Source: JBAZUK01 sp041661445 (GTDB lineage: Bacteria > Chlamydiota > Chlamydiia > Chlamydiales > SM23-39). Taken from it: 64,000 nt of DNA. Both the position numbers and the translations under genes were made by a program. The stretch is taken from NCBI GenBank assembly GCA_041661445.1, contig JBAZUK010000001.1, forward strand, positions 558,001 to 622,000, written 5' to 3'. Positions 54,310 to 63,673 of the stretch are shown here, piece after piece; the first letter of the stretch is position 1; each line of letters begins with the position of its first letter. The notes below the pieces were generated by a model. It saw only the letters and a list, made by a program, of their open reading frames with translations, was not told the DNA's origin and searched no databases.

Positions 54310-54963
54310 ATGAAAAAATTATTTATGGGTTTCTTGAATGTTTTGATTATCACTATCTTAGGTTCAACATTTCTTTATGCAACAGAAAACAAACGTGTAA
54401 TGCCAAAAGAGAATAAAAGAAATGATGAGCAAATCATAGAAGATAAGTCTTTTCCCTCGATTGATATAGTCCAGAAAAAACTAGCCGATTACGTTTCTAC
54501 TTATTCTCTTTATCCATATATTTTACCTGGAAAAGTGGAAATGGTTATTGATTTTTATCTTGAAGATAAAGTAGAAAATAAAGATTTGGCCATGAGGTTT
54601 ATTCAAGTAAGTTTATATCAAGAAAAGAAATCTATTAAAGGCATGTTTGCGGTTTTAACGAATAAATCCACTAAAGAAAATACTATTGATCTTTGTTATT
54701 TAACCAATGATCAGCTGATGTCTCCGACATTATTTTATGATATAATGTCGTTTCCTGGTCTTTTTGCCGCCCAACCAAAAGCAATTGATAAATTTAAGGA
54801 AAAAGGTAAAGTTTTTGTTTTCATCGAGTTTATAAAGAAATTTAATAATGGAAGATTGCAAAAATGGGTCTTTTTTAATTCCGATAACACTATTGCGGTG
54901 AATGTACGCTTAACCGATGATGGTATAGGTGGTACTTTTTTTGATATAACTGAATCTAAATAG
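54310..54963 (+). CDS. Exported protein of unknown function
   Basis: The 217-residue product begins with a signal peptide (MKKLFMGFLNVLIITILGSTFLYA, cleavage likely near residue 24), a charged linker rich in Lys and Asn, and a mature domain of mixed strands (VEMVIDFYLEDKV, GKVFVFIEFIKKF, TIAVNVRLTDDGIGG). An AAGGA site precedes the ATG. It has no lipobox. Not recognised. It stands alone between pepF and ptsH. Confidence 0.68.
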   Translation: MKKLFMGFLNVLIITILGSTFLYATENKRVMPKENKRNDEQIIEDKSFPSIDIVQKKLADYVSTYSLYPYILPGKVEMVIDFYLEDKVENKDLAMRFIQVSLYQEKKSIKGMFAVLTNKSTKENTIDLCYLTNDQLMSPTLFYDIMSFPGLFAAQPKAIDKFKEKGKVFVFIEFIKKFNNGRLQKWVFFNSDNTIAVNVRLTDDGIGGTFFDITESK

Positions 54964-55276
54964 TCTAACCTGAAGAATTTTTTAATAATTTACTAAAAGT
55001 CGAGCTTTAGATACATATTATTAAATAAAAACAAGGCTTTCCGTTTTTTCTCACCAATGATCATAAATTCCATTCATTTGCTTAATTGTCCGTTTTTGGA
55101 TTAACTTTGTCGCAAATCTATACCTTCTTTTATCTTATAACAACATGTTGTTAGCCTTTTGTTAAATACAGACATTTAGCTTTAAAAAAGGTAACATTAC
55201 AACTTTGATCTTGCAATTACAAAAAAAATATAAAAAATTTATTTGACTTATTTTTTGTTTTATATAAGATTGTTCT
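54964..55276. other. Intergenic region before ptsH
   Basis: About 310 bases without a gene. It contains a probable promoter at its end (55243-55270). No other element supported. Confidence 0.45.
55243..55270 (+). promoter_or_regulatory. Probable sigma-70-type promoter of ptsH-rpiA
   Basis: TTGACT (55243-55248), 16 bases, then TAAGAT (55265-55270). Transcription would start near 55277, at or close to the first ATG, so translation is either leaderless or starts at the internal Met at 55292. Confidence 0.4.
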
Positions 55277-55606
55277 ATGCAAAAAAATCTTATGTCAGAT
55301 GTTTCAAAATTATTTATGCAGAAAAAAAATGAAAATATAGAAAAAGCAATTTTTGTTGTTAGAAATGAAAAAGGCTTGCATACAAGACCATCTACTGAGC
55401 TTGTAAAGTGTTCTTCTAACTTTAATTGTCAGATAAATTTATTTTATCGCAATTATACAGTTAATGCAAAATCACTTCTTGGTATATTAATGTTGGCTGC
55501 AGGAAAAGGAGCTAAGATTAAAGTCGAAGCTCATGGTGAAGATGCCAAAAAAGCAATAGATGCGATATTATTTTTAGCTTCAAATAAGTTTAACATTAAA
55601 TATTGA
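55277..55606 (+). CDS. ptsH: Phosphocarrier protein HPr
   Basis: The 109-residue protein contains the HPr active-site His35 (GLHTRPST; His15 in usual numbering) and the regulatory Ser66 (NAKSLLGILMLAAGKG; Ser46 in usual numbering). An N-terminal extension of about 20 residues precedes the fold; the start may be Met7 (55295) or Met at 55277. HPr relays phosphate in the PTS or takes part in regulation by HPr kinase. Chlamydiae have an incomplete regulatory PTS. The stop is two bases from the rpiA start. Confidence 0.9.
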   Translation: MQKNLMSDVSKLFMQKKNENIEKAIFVVRNEKGLHTRPSTELVKCSSNFNCQINLFYRNYTVNAKSLLGILMLAAGKGAKIKVEAHGEDAKKAIDAILFLASNKFNIKY

Positions 55607-55608
55607 TT

Positions 55609-56283
55609 ATGGAATCTGTTAAAGATCTTTTAGGTGAAACTGCAGCAAATCTGGTAAAAAATAATGATATTGTCGGATTAGGGACTGGTTCCACGGCTAA
55701 TCACTTCATTAAACATTTGGCTAAAAGATGTACAAATGGTCTTTCTATTAAGGCAATTGCAAGTTCAATGAGTAGTTTTCAGCTGGCAAGAAGTTTACAA
55801 ATACCATTGATTGATTACGATAAAACAGATGTAATTGATATATATGTTGACGGAGCTGACCAGGTTGATGAAAAAAAACAAATGATAAAGGGACTGGGCG
55901 GCGCTTTATTGCGAGAAAAAATTTTAGCTGTAAACAGCAAGAAAAGAATAATCATGATTGAGCAAAAAAAATTAGTTCCTTTTCTTGGTAACTGTATTCT
56001 TCCAGTTGAAATTGTTCAATTTGGATATCCCTTTACGAAAAAAATATTACAAGAATACGGATATAATTCAAATCTGAGAAGAAATAAGGATTCTTCTGTT
56101 TTTTTAACGGACAATAATAATTATATCTTGGATATTACTTTGCCTAATTTTCTTCATAATCCAAAAAATGATCATCAAATTATAAAAAATATTCCCGGGA
56201 TAGTTGAAACCGGATTGTTTATAGATATCTGCGATGCAATTTTGATTGGATCAGAAAATCAAAAAATTCAAACTATTTCTTAA
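55609..56283 (+). CDS. rpiA: Ribose-5-phosphate isomerase A
   Basis: The protein (224 residues from the ATG at 55609) has GLGTGSTANHFI (phosphate loop), DIYVDGADQVDEK with the catalytic Asp, KGLGGALLREKI, and LDITLPNF. It interconverts ribose-5-phosphate and ribulose-5-phosphate. A TTG at 55603 is possible, but the ATG is better placed relative to the HPr stop. C. trachomatis has rpiA as CT213. Co-transcribed with ptsH. Confidence 0.94.
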   Translation: MESVKDLLGETAANLVKNNDIVGLGTGSTANHFIKHLAKRCTNGLSIKAIASSMSSFQLARSLQIPLIDYDKTDVIDIYVDGADQVDEKKQMIKGLGGALLREKILAVNSKKRIIMIEQKKLVPFLGNCILPVEIVQFGYPFTKKILQEYGYNSNLRRNKDSSVFLTDNNNYILDITLPNFLHNPKNDHQIIKNIPGIVETGLFIDICDAILIGSENQKIQTIS

Positions 56284-56344
56284 AATATATATTGATAATA
56301 TTTTTTTTTTTATTTATTCTCAAAGCTTAGGTATATGCTAAAGC

Positions 56345-56656
56345 ATGGAGGCTTTGATGAGTGGACTGTTATGTGTAGAAGAGAGCGAAAAAACTAAAAA
56401 AGCTCGAGATAAACTAAAAAAAATACTCGAGAAGCTGGAAAAAGAAATTACACAAGATGGTTTAAATAAAAAGATTTTTGAAATACATGATAGAATTTCA
56501 AGGTTAGCTCCTGAAAGAGTTGTATTAAAACGAAAGTCTATTTCATTGTTTGATAATAATCAAAATGCTGCAAAAGTTTCAGAAAAAGTCGCATCAATTT
56601 TTCAAGCTCTCAGGCTTAACAAAATATCTCCAGGCTCAGCTGATGATGATATTTAA
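56345..56656 (+). CDS. Small charged helical protein, unknown
   Basis: The 103-residue product is Lys/Glu-rich, with a coiled coil around residues 13-45 (KTKKARDKLKKILEKLEKEI) and a second helix about 78-95. It has no membrane segment or signal peptide. The start may be Met1 (56345) or Met5 (56357); GGAGG stands before the second (in ATGGAGGCT), which favours 56357. I do not recognise a family. Confidence 0.58.
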   Translation: MEALMSGLLCVEESEKTKKARDKLKKILEKLEKEITQDGLNKKIFEIHDRISRLAPERVVLKRKSISLFDNNQNAAKVSEKVASIFQALRLNKISPGSADDDI

Positions 56657-56859
56657 AGATTTTGGGATAGGGGATGTCAAACTATCTTGAAAAATTATTA
56701 AAATTTAAGGTAGATCAAAAGCTATATAATAATTATTATTACTAAAACTCTTCTTGTTTTTGGTACTTTATCTGCTGAGATCTAATTCTTTAGAGAAATT
56801 CCATTGCTTGTTGAAAATGAAGATCTGTTGTAATCTTTTATTAAAAACAAAGATATTTT

Positions 56860-58122
56860 ATGAATAATGTAATTGATATTTTGCAAAAAAGAGGGTTCAT
56901 AGATCAGCTCTCTGATAAACATTTAAATGAAATAACCAAAGATCCAATAAATTGTTATACTGGATTTGATCCAACTGCTGATAGCCTGCATATCGGGCAT
57001 CTAGTTGGAATAATGGCCCTTCTCTGGTTGAAAAAGTATGGTCATAAATCTTATGCATTGATCGGGGGCGCAACAGGAAGAATAGGAGATCCTTCAGGAA
57101 AAAGCTTGGAAAGACCTTTTTTAGATGATGAAATAATTGCAGCGAATGTGCTTTCGATTGAAAATTTTTTAAAACGAGTTCTGGGAGAAGATGCCGTTAT
57201 TGTAAACAATAACGATTGGTATAAAGAAGTAAATTTTATAGATTTTTTAAGAGATTACGGCAAACACTTTAGAATCGGGCAGATGCTAGCCAAAGAAAGT
57301 GTAAAGTTACGAATGGAATCGGAAGAGGGAATGAGTTTTACAGAGTTTTCCTATCAGATACTGCAATCCTATGATTATTATTATCTTTTTAAACATCATA
57401 ATGTAACCTTGCAGATGGGCGGATCAGATCAATGGGGGAATATAACTGCAGGAATGGAGCTTATTAGAAAATTATCATCAAAAACAGTTCATGCTATGAC
57501 TTGGCCGCTTTTAACTAGAAGTGATGGAAAAAAATTTGGTAAATCTGAGAAGGGAGCAATTTGGCTCTCTGAAAAAAAATTATCGTATTATGATTTTTAT
57601 CAGTATTTAGTCAGGGTTCCGGATAATGATGTTATCAGATTGATAAAGATGTTAACATTCATCGATCTAAAAGATATAGAAGACTTAGAAAAACAAATGT
57701 CGACTTCAGGATATATTCCTAATACAGCTCAAAAAATCCTCGCAGAGGAAGTGACTAAGTTTATTCATGGTCAAAAAGGTCTTGAAATAGCTTTAAAAGT
57801 TACCCAAGGAGCTTCTCCTGGATGCGATGCTGCATTAGATTTTGAAACCTTAAAAGAGATTTCACGAGACATGCCTAATATAATTTTGCCGTTAAGTGAT
57901 GTGGCGGATAAAAAATATGTTGATATTGCTTTGTTAATCGGCTTGGTTACCAGCAAATCAGAGGCTGTTAGATTGATTAAAAATAATGGTGCATATCTTA
58001 ATAATGAAAAAATCGTAGACGCGTCATTTACTGTTTCTCAAAAGAATTTAATTAATAATACTTTTTTATTATTTTCTTCTGGAAAAAAGAAAAAAATTTT
58101 GGTGACGATTGAAAAAAAATAA
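56860..58122 (+). CDS. tyrS: Tyrosyl-tRNA synthetase
   Basis: The 420-residue class I synthetase has HIGH at 44-47, the QYSYQIL-like substrate region (FSYQILQSYDYYYLF), GGSDQWGNI and KFGKS at 225-229, and a C-terminal S4 domain (LVTSKSEAVRLIKNNGAYLNNEKI). It charges tRNA-Tyr. Length and motifs are as in bacterial TyrRS. Start ATG with little Shine-Dalgarno. Confidence 0.97.
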   Translation: MNNVIDILQKRGFIDQLSDKHLNEITKDPINCYTGFDPTADSLHIGHLVGIMALLWLKKYGHKSYALIGGATGRIGDPSGKSLERPFLDDEIIAANVLSIENFLKRVLGEDAVIVNNNDWYKEVNFIDFLRDYGKHFRIGQMLAKESVKLRMESEEGMSFTEFSYQILQSYDYYYLFKHHNVTLQMGGSDQWGNITAGMELIRKLSSKTVHAMTWPLLTRSDGKKFGKSEKGAIWLSEKKLSYYDFYQYLVRVPDNDVIRLIKMLTFIDLKDIEDLEKQMSTSGYIPNTAQKILAEEVTKFIHGQKGLEIALKVTQGASPGCDAALDFETLKEISRDMPNIILPLSDVADKKYVDIALLIGLVTSKSEAVRLIKNNGAYLNNEKIVDASFTVSQKNLINNTFLLFSSGKKKKILVTIEKK

Positions 58123-58206
58123 TCTTTTTTTTAAAAAGTACTTGATTGAAAATTAACAAGATATGAAAATGACGTTAATGATAGATAAAATAATGAGGTT
58201 ATAATT

Positions 58207-58527
58207 ATGGAGACAATTACTAAAAAGAGTCTCATCCAAAAAATTTCGCAAAAAAAAGGAATTCACCCTAATGATGTCCGAACGGTTGTTCAGGCTTTTT
58301 TAGATGAAATGATAGATGTATTAACGAAAGGAGATAGATTGGAATTTAGAGATTTCGGTGTATTTGAGATCGTTGAAAGAAAACAAAAAATAGGTCGAAA
58401 TCCAAAAAATCCATCAGTCGCTATAACAATTCCTGCTAGGAAGGCTGTAAAATTTACCCCTGGAAAAAAAATGAAATTTGATATTGAAAACCAGGTAAAA
58501 CCTAAAGAATTAGAGAAAACTTTATAA
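58207..58527 (+). CDS. HU/IHF-family DNA-binding protein
   Basis: The 106-residue protein has the HU/IHF fold: KKSLIQKISQKKGI, LRFRDFGVFE-type strand (LEFRDFGVFEIVERK), the DNA-bending arm GRNPKNPSVAITIPAR and KAVKFTPGKKM. The Pro at the arm tip is present. It is longer than HU at the C-terminus. The order IHF/HU, next gene, accA, msbA parallels CT267-CT264 of C. trachomatis. A GAGGTT lies near the ATG. Confidence 0.93.
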   Translation: METITKKSLIQKISQKKGIHPNDVRTVVQAFLDEMIDVLTKGDRLEFRDFGVFEIVERKQKIGRNPKNPSVAITIPARKAVKFTPGKKMKFDIENQVKPKELEKTL

Positions 58528-58556
58528 GTTAATTAATAAAATTTATTTAATCACTT

Positions 58557-58597
58557 AAAAAAACATAGTTTTAATTATATTAAAACTATGTTTTTTT
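58557..58597 (+). terminator. Terminator of the IHF/HU gene
   Basis: An 18-bp inverted repeat counting the flanking A and T tracts (58557-58574 with 58580-58597, five-base loop ) and ending in seven T lies 30 bases past the stop codon. Confidence 0.9.
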
Positions 58598-58707
58598 GTT
58601 TTTCATTTAGTCTTTCGACTTTCTTTGAGTAAAATCATTGTTTTTTAAATAAAACCGAATAGTTTTAAAATATCCCTCTGTACAATGTTAAAGAAGGCTA
58701 TTAATGA

Positions 58708-59305
58708 TTAAAAACTACAAAGTTTTGGGTTTTGATCATTTTTAAAATAACAATTTTGAGAGTTACAATTATGATAAATATTTAATACGCCGAAAAACAA
58801 TGAAGTTAACGATAAAGCAAATACAGATGAAGCTTTTAACATAGTTTGATAGTTTTTTGGTTCTGAATGAGTTGCTTTCATTATAGGTTTAACTTCTTCG
58901 GGTTTTGAAACGTTTTCGCTTGGGACCGGGGAAGTTGTCTCTTGTGCTAATTTTGGAGGCGCTTCTTGTTATTCTTTTGAGTTCTGGTTTATTGGCAGGG
59001 GTATGATATTGGTCTTTGGGCGGAGGTGTAACTTTCTTAGCAGTTGTTGTCCAAATTTGAATTGCTTTTTTGATCCCACAATAACCTAAGGTAGTTAAAC
59101 CTACTGCAGGGATAAGAGAAGATATACCTGTAAAAGTTGTATTAGTATTATAAAAATTTACTAATATGTCTTGAGCTATAGCAGTAATTTCGGAAACCTT
59201 TGATGCATATCCGGAATCTTTTGCATATCCGTAAACAGGTTCTAGGCATTCGCATAATGCATAACCTAATGGTTTAAATATAAAATTTGAAATATTACAT
59301 GACAT
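58708..59305 (-). pseudogene. Inc-like membrane protein with a frameshift
   Basis: The start frame (59305-58889, 138 residues) has a hydrophobic region (about 60-85: GISSLIPAVGLTTLGYCGIKKA) and then a basic, odd tail. From 58968 down to the stop at 58708 a different frame is open and looks better: QEAPPKLAQETT, then KPEEVKPIMKATHSEP, and a membrane helix LKASSVFALSLTSLFFGVL, ending in a Cys-containing tail; its third codon positions are more A+T-rich, as in this genome's genes. The simplest reading is one gene of about 195 residues broken by a one-base shift near 58900-58968. A programmed shift or sequencing error is possible. GGAG precedes the ATG. Confidence 0.6.
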
Positions 59306-59693
59306 TTTTTTTTCTCCACTTTTAAATTATTTTTTTAATAAATTTTAAAAAAATGATTATTATATTTTTAAAAATATTTTTTTCATAATTAAATTTTATT
59401 TTTATTATTTATAAACTGGACAGGGAAAAACTTGTTCAGAAAAACTCAGTTTGTCATTAAAGCGCAACCTGTCCAAAATTTTAGAAATGGCCTAAATGAA
59501 AAAATAAAATTTTAATTATTCGCTTCTATATTTTGCTTTTTTAATTTATCAAATAATAATAACGTGTTTTTAATTGCATTTTGAAAAAAAAATTTATAAA
59601 AAGGATTGTTTTAATGTGTTTTAAAAACATTTAAATAAAATCACTTTTGATGTAACATAAGAGTAATGTTCATAAGTAGAAGGAGATAACGCT
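59306..59693. other. Intergenic region with an 8-bp inverted repeat
   Basis: About 390 A+T-rich bases. TGGACAGG (59417-59424) is repeated inverted at 59468-59475 with 43 bases between. It may be a leader structure or the trace of a lost element. No gene seen. Confidence 0.4.
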
Positions 59694-60758
59694 TTGTCTT
59701 TTCCCAAAATTATTATTATAGCATCAATTATATTGTTTGGCGGTATAGCTGGAATATCTTTTTTTAAAGCCAAAAAACCCCATAAAGAAGTAGCTTTTGA
59801 TACAAAAAAAAGTAAAATTCAAGAAATTAATTTAAATGAAGCAGCTGCTCTTCCTAAAAGCAAACCGAATGCAGTTAAAGAAAACGATCAAACAGAAAAG
59901 AAAGATCTTATAGTAAAAAACGATATCAAAAATGATGTTGTTGTAAAAGAAGACAATCAAGTTCAAGAAGAACAAAAAGATTTAGAAATCCCTGATGCTG
60001 ACATAATTGACCGTTTGTTTGTTACTGATTCAACAAAACTTCCAATTGTGGAAACCGTGAATTATACTTCCAGAGTTCCTTGGCTGAAAGGTAGAAATGC
60101 CTGGATTGCGGATTATGCTTCGCATTATTCGACTACAAGACATTTTATTGCCAGATCACTTAACAAAAAAACTGATTATTTTACTCAAAAGGTTGCGTTT
60201 GGCGACAGGTTCAATGTTTTTAGCACAGAGAAAAATATTAGCTTCTATTTATTGATAGATATAAACAGATGCAAGCTTTGGTTTTATTATTTAGATAACG
60301 ATTTGAATGAAAGAACTCTTTTAAAAACATATAAAGTGGGCCTTGGCAGAAAAGATTCTAATAGGATTTCAACTTCACTAACTCCAATTGGCAAGTATGC
60401 TCTTGGCAGCAAAGTTGCAATTTATAAACCTAATATCATGGGTTATTTTCTAGATAAAAAAATTGAAATGATTAAAGTGTTCGGAACAAGATGGATTCCA
60501 TTCGATAAAGAATTAGAAAATTGTTCTGAAACAGCAAAAGGACTTGGAATACATGGTGCGCCTTGGCACGAAGGATTAAATGGTGAGTTGGTTGAAGATC
60601 GCTCTCAAGTTGGAAAGTATGACAGTGATGGATGTGTAAGACTTTTTTCAGAAGATATCGATGAGTTATTTTCAATAATAATTTCTAAACCAACGGTTGT
60701 TGAGATTGTGAAAGATTTTCATGAAGCAAAACTGCCTGGTGTTGAAAAAAAATATTAA
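59694..60758 (+). CDS. YkuD-domain (L,D-transpeptidase-like) protein
   Basis: The 354-residue protein starts with TTG, supported by AAGGAG eight bases upstream. It has an N-terminal membrane anchor (about 5-24), a charged linker (25-110) and a C-terminal YkuD domain with His287-Gly (GIHGAPW) and the catalytic Cys314 (SDGCVRL). YkuD enzymes make or cut 3-3 peptide crosslinks in peptidoglycan or attach proteins to it, in the periplasm. It lies between the IHF/HU gene and accA, where C. trachomatis has CT266. It could act on the thin or ring-like peptidoglycan of chlamydiae. Confidence 0.88.
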   Translation: MSFPKIIIIASIILFGGIAGISFFKAKKPHKEVAFDTKKSKIQEINLNEAAALPKSKPNAVKENDQTEKKDLIVKNDIKNDVVVKEDNQVQEEQKDLEIPDADIIDRLFVTDSTKLPIVETVNYTSRVPWLKGRNAWIADYASHYSTTRHFIARSLNKKTDYFTQKVAFGDRFNVFSTEKNISFYLLIDINRCKLWFYYLDNDLNERTLLKTYKVGLGRKDSNRISTSLTPIGKYALGSKVAIYKPNIMGYFLDKKIEMIKVFGTRWIPFDKELENCSETAKGLGIHGAPWHEGLNGELVEDRSQVGKYDSDGCVRLFSEDIDELFSIIISKPTVVEIVKDFHEAKLPGVEKKY

Positions 60759-60775
60759 TCAAAAAAAGAGTGATT

Positions 60776-61729
60776 ATGACAATTCTTCCACATGAAAAGC
60801 AGATTGTTGAATATGAGCAGACGATCAAGCAAGTTAAGGAACAGAATAAAAACAATGCGCTTTGGACTAAAGAAGAAATAAAAAAAATAGAAAAGAAATT
60901 AGAAATTTTAAAAGAAAATGTCTATTCAAATCTCTCTGCCTGGGACAGAATTCTAATTTGTCGCCATCCAAAAAGACCTCATTCAAAAGATTATTTAGAA
61001 AATATATGCGATGAATATTTAGAAATTTTTGGAGATAGAACAATCAGCAATGACAATTCCATAATTACGGCTTTAGTCAAAATTGATAATTGCAGATTTG
61101 TTTTTATAGGACAGGAAAAAGGCAATGACACCGAGTCTAGAATTTATAGAAATTTTGGAATGCCGCAGCCGGAAGGATACCGAAAAGCACTAAGAGCAAT
61201 GAAGCTTGCAGAAAAATTTAAAATACCGGTTGTATCCCTTTTAGATACCCCCGGCGCATATCCGGGACTAAGCGCTGAAGAAAGAGGTCAGGGATGGGCT
61301 ATAGCAAAAAATTTATGGGAAATGGCTAAACTGGAAACGCCTGTTATTGTTGTTTTAATCGGTGAAGGATGCTCAGGCGGCGCGTTGGGAATTGGAGTTG
61401 GTGATAGGATTGGCATGCTTCAGCATTCTTATTATTCTGTGATCTCTCCTGAAGGATGTGCTTCAATTTTATACAAAGATCCAACTAAAAATGCTTATGC
61501 GGCAGGAGCTTTGAAAATGCATGCTGAAGATCTAATTAATTTAAAAGTAATTGATGAAATTATTATTGAGCCTCAGGGTGGTGCGCATCTTGATGTCGAA
61601 TTAACTTATCAGCATGTAAAATCTTTTATTTTATCCGCTTTTGATAGCTTGAAAAATATTGATACTGATATTCTTGTTGAACAAAGATATGAAAAGTTCA
61701 GAAATATGGGCGATTTTACAAAAGAATAA
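60776..61729 (+). CDS. accA: Acetyl-CoA carboxylase carboxyltransferase subunit alpha
   Basis: The 317-residue protein has the AccA pattern: AWDRILICRHPKRPHSKDY, FGDRTISND, MPQPEGYRKALR, LLDTPGAYPGLSAEERGQ, and GEGCSGGALGIGVGDR, with the CoA- and carboxybiotin-binding glycines. It forms malonyl-CoA with AccD for fatty-acid synthesis. The start may be a GTG at 60770, but the ATG at 60776 is more likely. It lies four bases before the exporter gene, so accA-msbA are co-transcribed, as in C. trachomatis (CT265-CT264). Confidence 0.96.
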   Translation: MTILPHEKQIVEYEQTIKQVKEQNKNNALWTKEEIKKIEKKLEILKENVYSNLSAWDRILICRHPKRPHSKDYLENICDEYLEIFGDRTISNDNSIITALVKIDNCRFVFIGQEKGNDTESRIYRNFGMPQPEGYRKALRAMKLAEKFKIPVVSLLDTPGAYPGLSAEERGQGWAIAKNLWEMAKLETPVIVVLIGEGCSGGALGIGVGDRIGMLQHSYYSVISPEGCASILYKDPTKNAYAAGALKMHAEDLINLKVIDEIIIEPQGGAHLDVELTYQHVKSFILSAFDSLKNIDTDILVEQRYEKFRNMGDFTKE

Positions 61730-61732
61730 AAC

Positions 61733-63670
61733 ATGAAATTACTTTTAAAAGCTGCTTTAAGAAACAGGAAGCATTTTTCTTTAGCGCTAATTACCTTAAT
61801 TACCCTTCTTTTTTTATCAGTTTCGAATCAGATGGAAATGTTTGGTATGGGCTTTCTTGCAAACACCGGAGCTGATTTTTTCACATTATTTGGAAAAGAT
61901 AAAAAAGGTAAGCTTCATTCGAATGACTATGTAACAATTAACGATGTGAAAGAGAAATGGTCAAAGATTGATGTTGATAAGACAGGAAAAATTACAAAAA
62001 AAGATGCTGCAGTTTATATAGCTCATAAGAAGAATTCAAATCCTTTAAATAGAATTTTTCGTGTGGTTGCAAATAAATTCAATCTTGATTCAAACTTTGT
62101 CGGTTTAATTTCTATTTTAGTTTTTGTAGCATTGTTCAAAGCCTTTTTTCTATTTACTTCCAGATATTGTACTCAGATGCTCTCGATCCGAATAACAAGA
62201 GATTTAAGACAGCAGTTTTTTGAACATATACAATCTCTTCCTCTTAGCTTTTATCAACAGCAAAATATGGGATCTCTTTCCACTCGAGCTGTAGGTGACG
62301 CAGGGCAAATAGCGTCTTCAATCAATTCGATGATAACAAATTACATTCAAACACCATTTGTTGTTTTTTCCGCTCTTATGGTCTGTTTTTATTTATCCTG
62401 GAAATTATCTCTGATAATATTCATCGGAATGCCGATGATTGTTTTTCCGGTCATCTTTTTAACTAAAAGAATTAAAGCGGTATCTCGCCAGATACAAAAA
62501 AATCAGGAGTCATTCACATCAGTTTTATTAGATTTCCTGGGTGGAATCCAAACTATAAAAATTTTTGCAACAGAACAGTTCTCCTTAAAAAAATTTAATG
62601 AGCAGAATAATCGAATGGCCTTCTTGGAAACAAAGAATGCTAAATATACTCTTTTGACCAGACCAATTCTGCATACCATCACCACTTCCTGCATGGCAAC
62701 TGTTGTTCTGCTTGGTTTGTATATGCTCAATATGAACATACCGGTACTGATTGTTTTTGTAGCTTCTCTGTATTTGTTTTATGAACCGGTAAAAAAATTT
62801 GCTGAAGAAAATTCTAATGTTCAAAGAGGGGTTGTTGCTGCTGAAAGGATGTTTGAAGTTTTAACCTTAAAACCAAATATCAAGGATCAAGACGGTGCCA
62901 TTGACTTAAATGAATTTAAAGATTCGATTGAATTCGAAAATGTGAGTTTTAAATATAAGGATGAGTGGATATTAAAAAATATTAGTTTCAAAATTAAAAA
63001 AGGCTCTACTGTTGCAATTGTAGGCCCAACCGGAGCTGGGAAGTCTACTATAGTACAATTGTTGCCGAGATTATTTGATGTTCAGGAAGGCCAAATTAAA
63101 ATTGATGGATTGCCAATTAAAGAATATACTCAAAAATCTCTTAGAGAAGCAATTGCTTTTGTGCCTCAAAAACCATTTTTGTTTTATGATACTATATTAG
63201 AAAACATCGCATTTGGAAAAAATTATTCACTAGAAGAAATTAAAGAAGCAGCAATTAAGGCAAATGCTCATGAATTCATTATAGAATTAGAAAATGATTA
63301 TCATTCAATGTTAGCGGAACGTGGAAAAAATCTCTCAGGGGGGCAACAGCAAAGATTAGCTATCGCTAGGGCTTTAGTTAAGAAATCTTCTATTCTAGTT
63401 TTGGATGAGGCTACTTCTTCTTTAGATGCTATCAGTGAGAGCAAAATAAAAGAGGCGATATACAAGCTGCAAAAAAAAGTTACGCAAATAATTATTGCTC
63501 ACAGGCTTTCAACTATAGAACATGCAGATAAGATAATATATATCGAAAAAGGCGTCAAATTAGCTGAAGGACCTAAAAGCGAGTTATTAAAATCATGTCC
63601 TGAATTTAAATATATGTGGGATCATTATCATAGATCAAAATCCTTAGATTCAGTTTCTATAGAAGGATAA
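61733..63670 (+). CDS. msbA: MsbA-type ABC exporter with EF-hand-like insert
   Basis: The 645-residue half-transporter has a membrane domain (about 1-370, six helices) and an ATPase with Walker A GPTGAGKST, Q-loop VPQKPFLF, signature LSGGQQQRLAIARAL and Walker B ILVLDEATSSLDA. It probably flips lipid A across the inner membrane. Between the first and second helices a hydrophilic insert (about 45-105) contains an EF-hand-like calcium loop, D80-x-D82-x-T84-G85-x-I87-x3-D91, and a degenerate second one at 54-65. The position and accA neighbour match CT264. Confidence 0.9.
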   Translation: MKLLLKAALRNRKHFSLALITLITLLFLSVSNQMEMFGMGFLANTGADFFTLFGKDKKGKLHSNDYVTINDVKEKWSKIDVDKTGKITKKDAAVYIAHKKNSNPLNRIFRVVANKFNLDSNFVGLISILVFVALFKAFFLFTSRYCTQMLSIRITRDLRQQFFEHIQSLPLSFYQQQNMGSLSTRAVGDAGQIASSINSMITNYIQTPFVVFSALMVCFYLSWKLSLIIFIGMPMIVFPVIFLTKRIKAVSRQIQKNQESFTSVLLDFLGGIQTIKIFATEQFSLKKFNEQNNRMAFLETKNAKYTLLTRPILHTITTSCMATVVLLGLYMLNMNIPVLIVFVASLYLFYEPVKKFAEENSNVQRGVVAAERMFEVLTLKPNIKDQDGAIDLNEFKDSIEFENVSFKYKDEWILKNISFKIKKGSTVAIVGPTGAGKSTIVQLLPRLFDVQEGQIKIDGLPIKEYTQKSLREAIAFVPQKPFLFYDTILENIAFGKNYSLEEIKEAAIKANAHEFIIELENDYHSMLAERGKNLSGGQQQRLAIARALVKKSSILVLDEATSSLDAISESKIKEAIYKLQKKVTQIIIAHRLSTIEHADKIIYIEKGVKLAEGPKSELLKSCPEFKYMWDHYHRSKSLDSVSIEG

Positions 63671-63673
63671 TTC

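Noticed and set aside
59417..59475. Riboswitch or IS ends
   Set aside because: Only one 8-bp pair at 43-base distance; no conserved riboswitch core and no transposase remnant.
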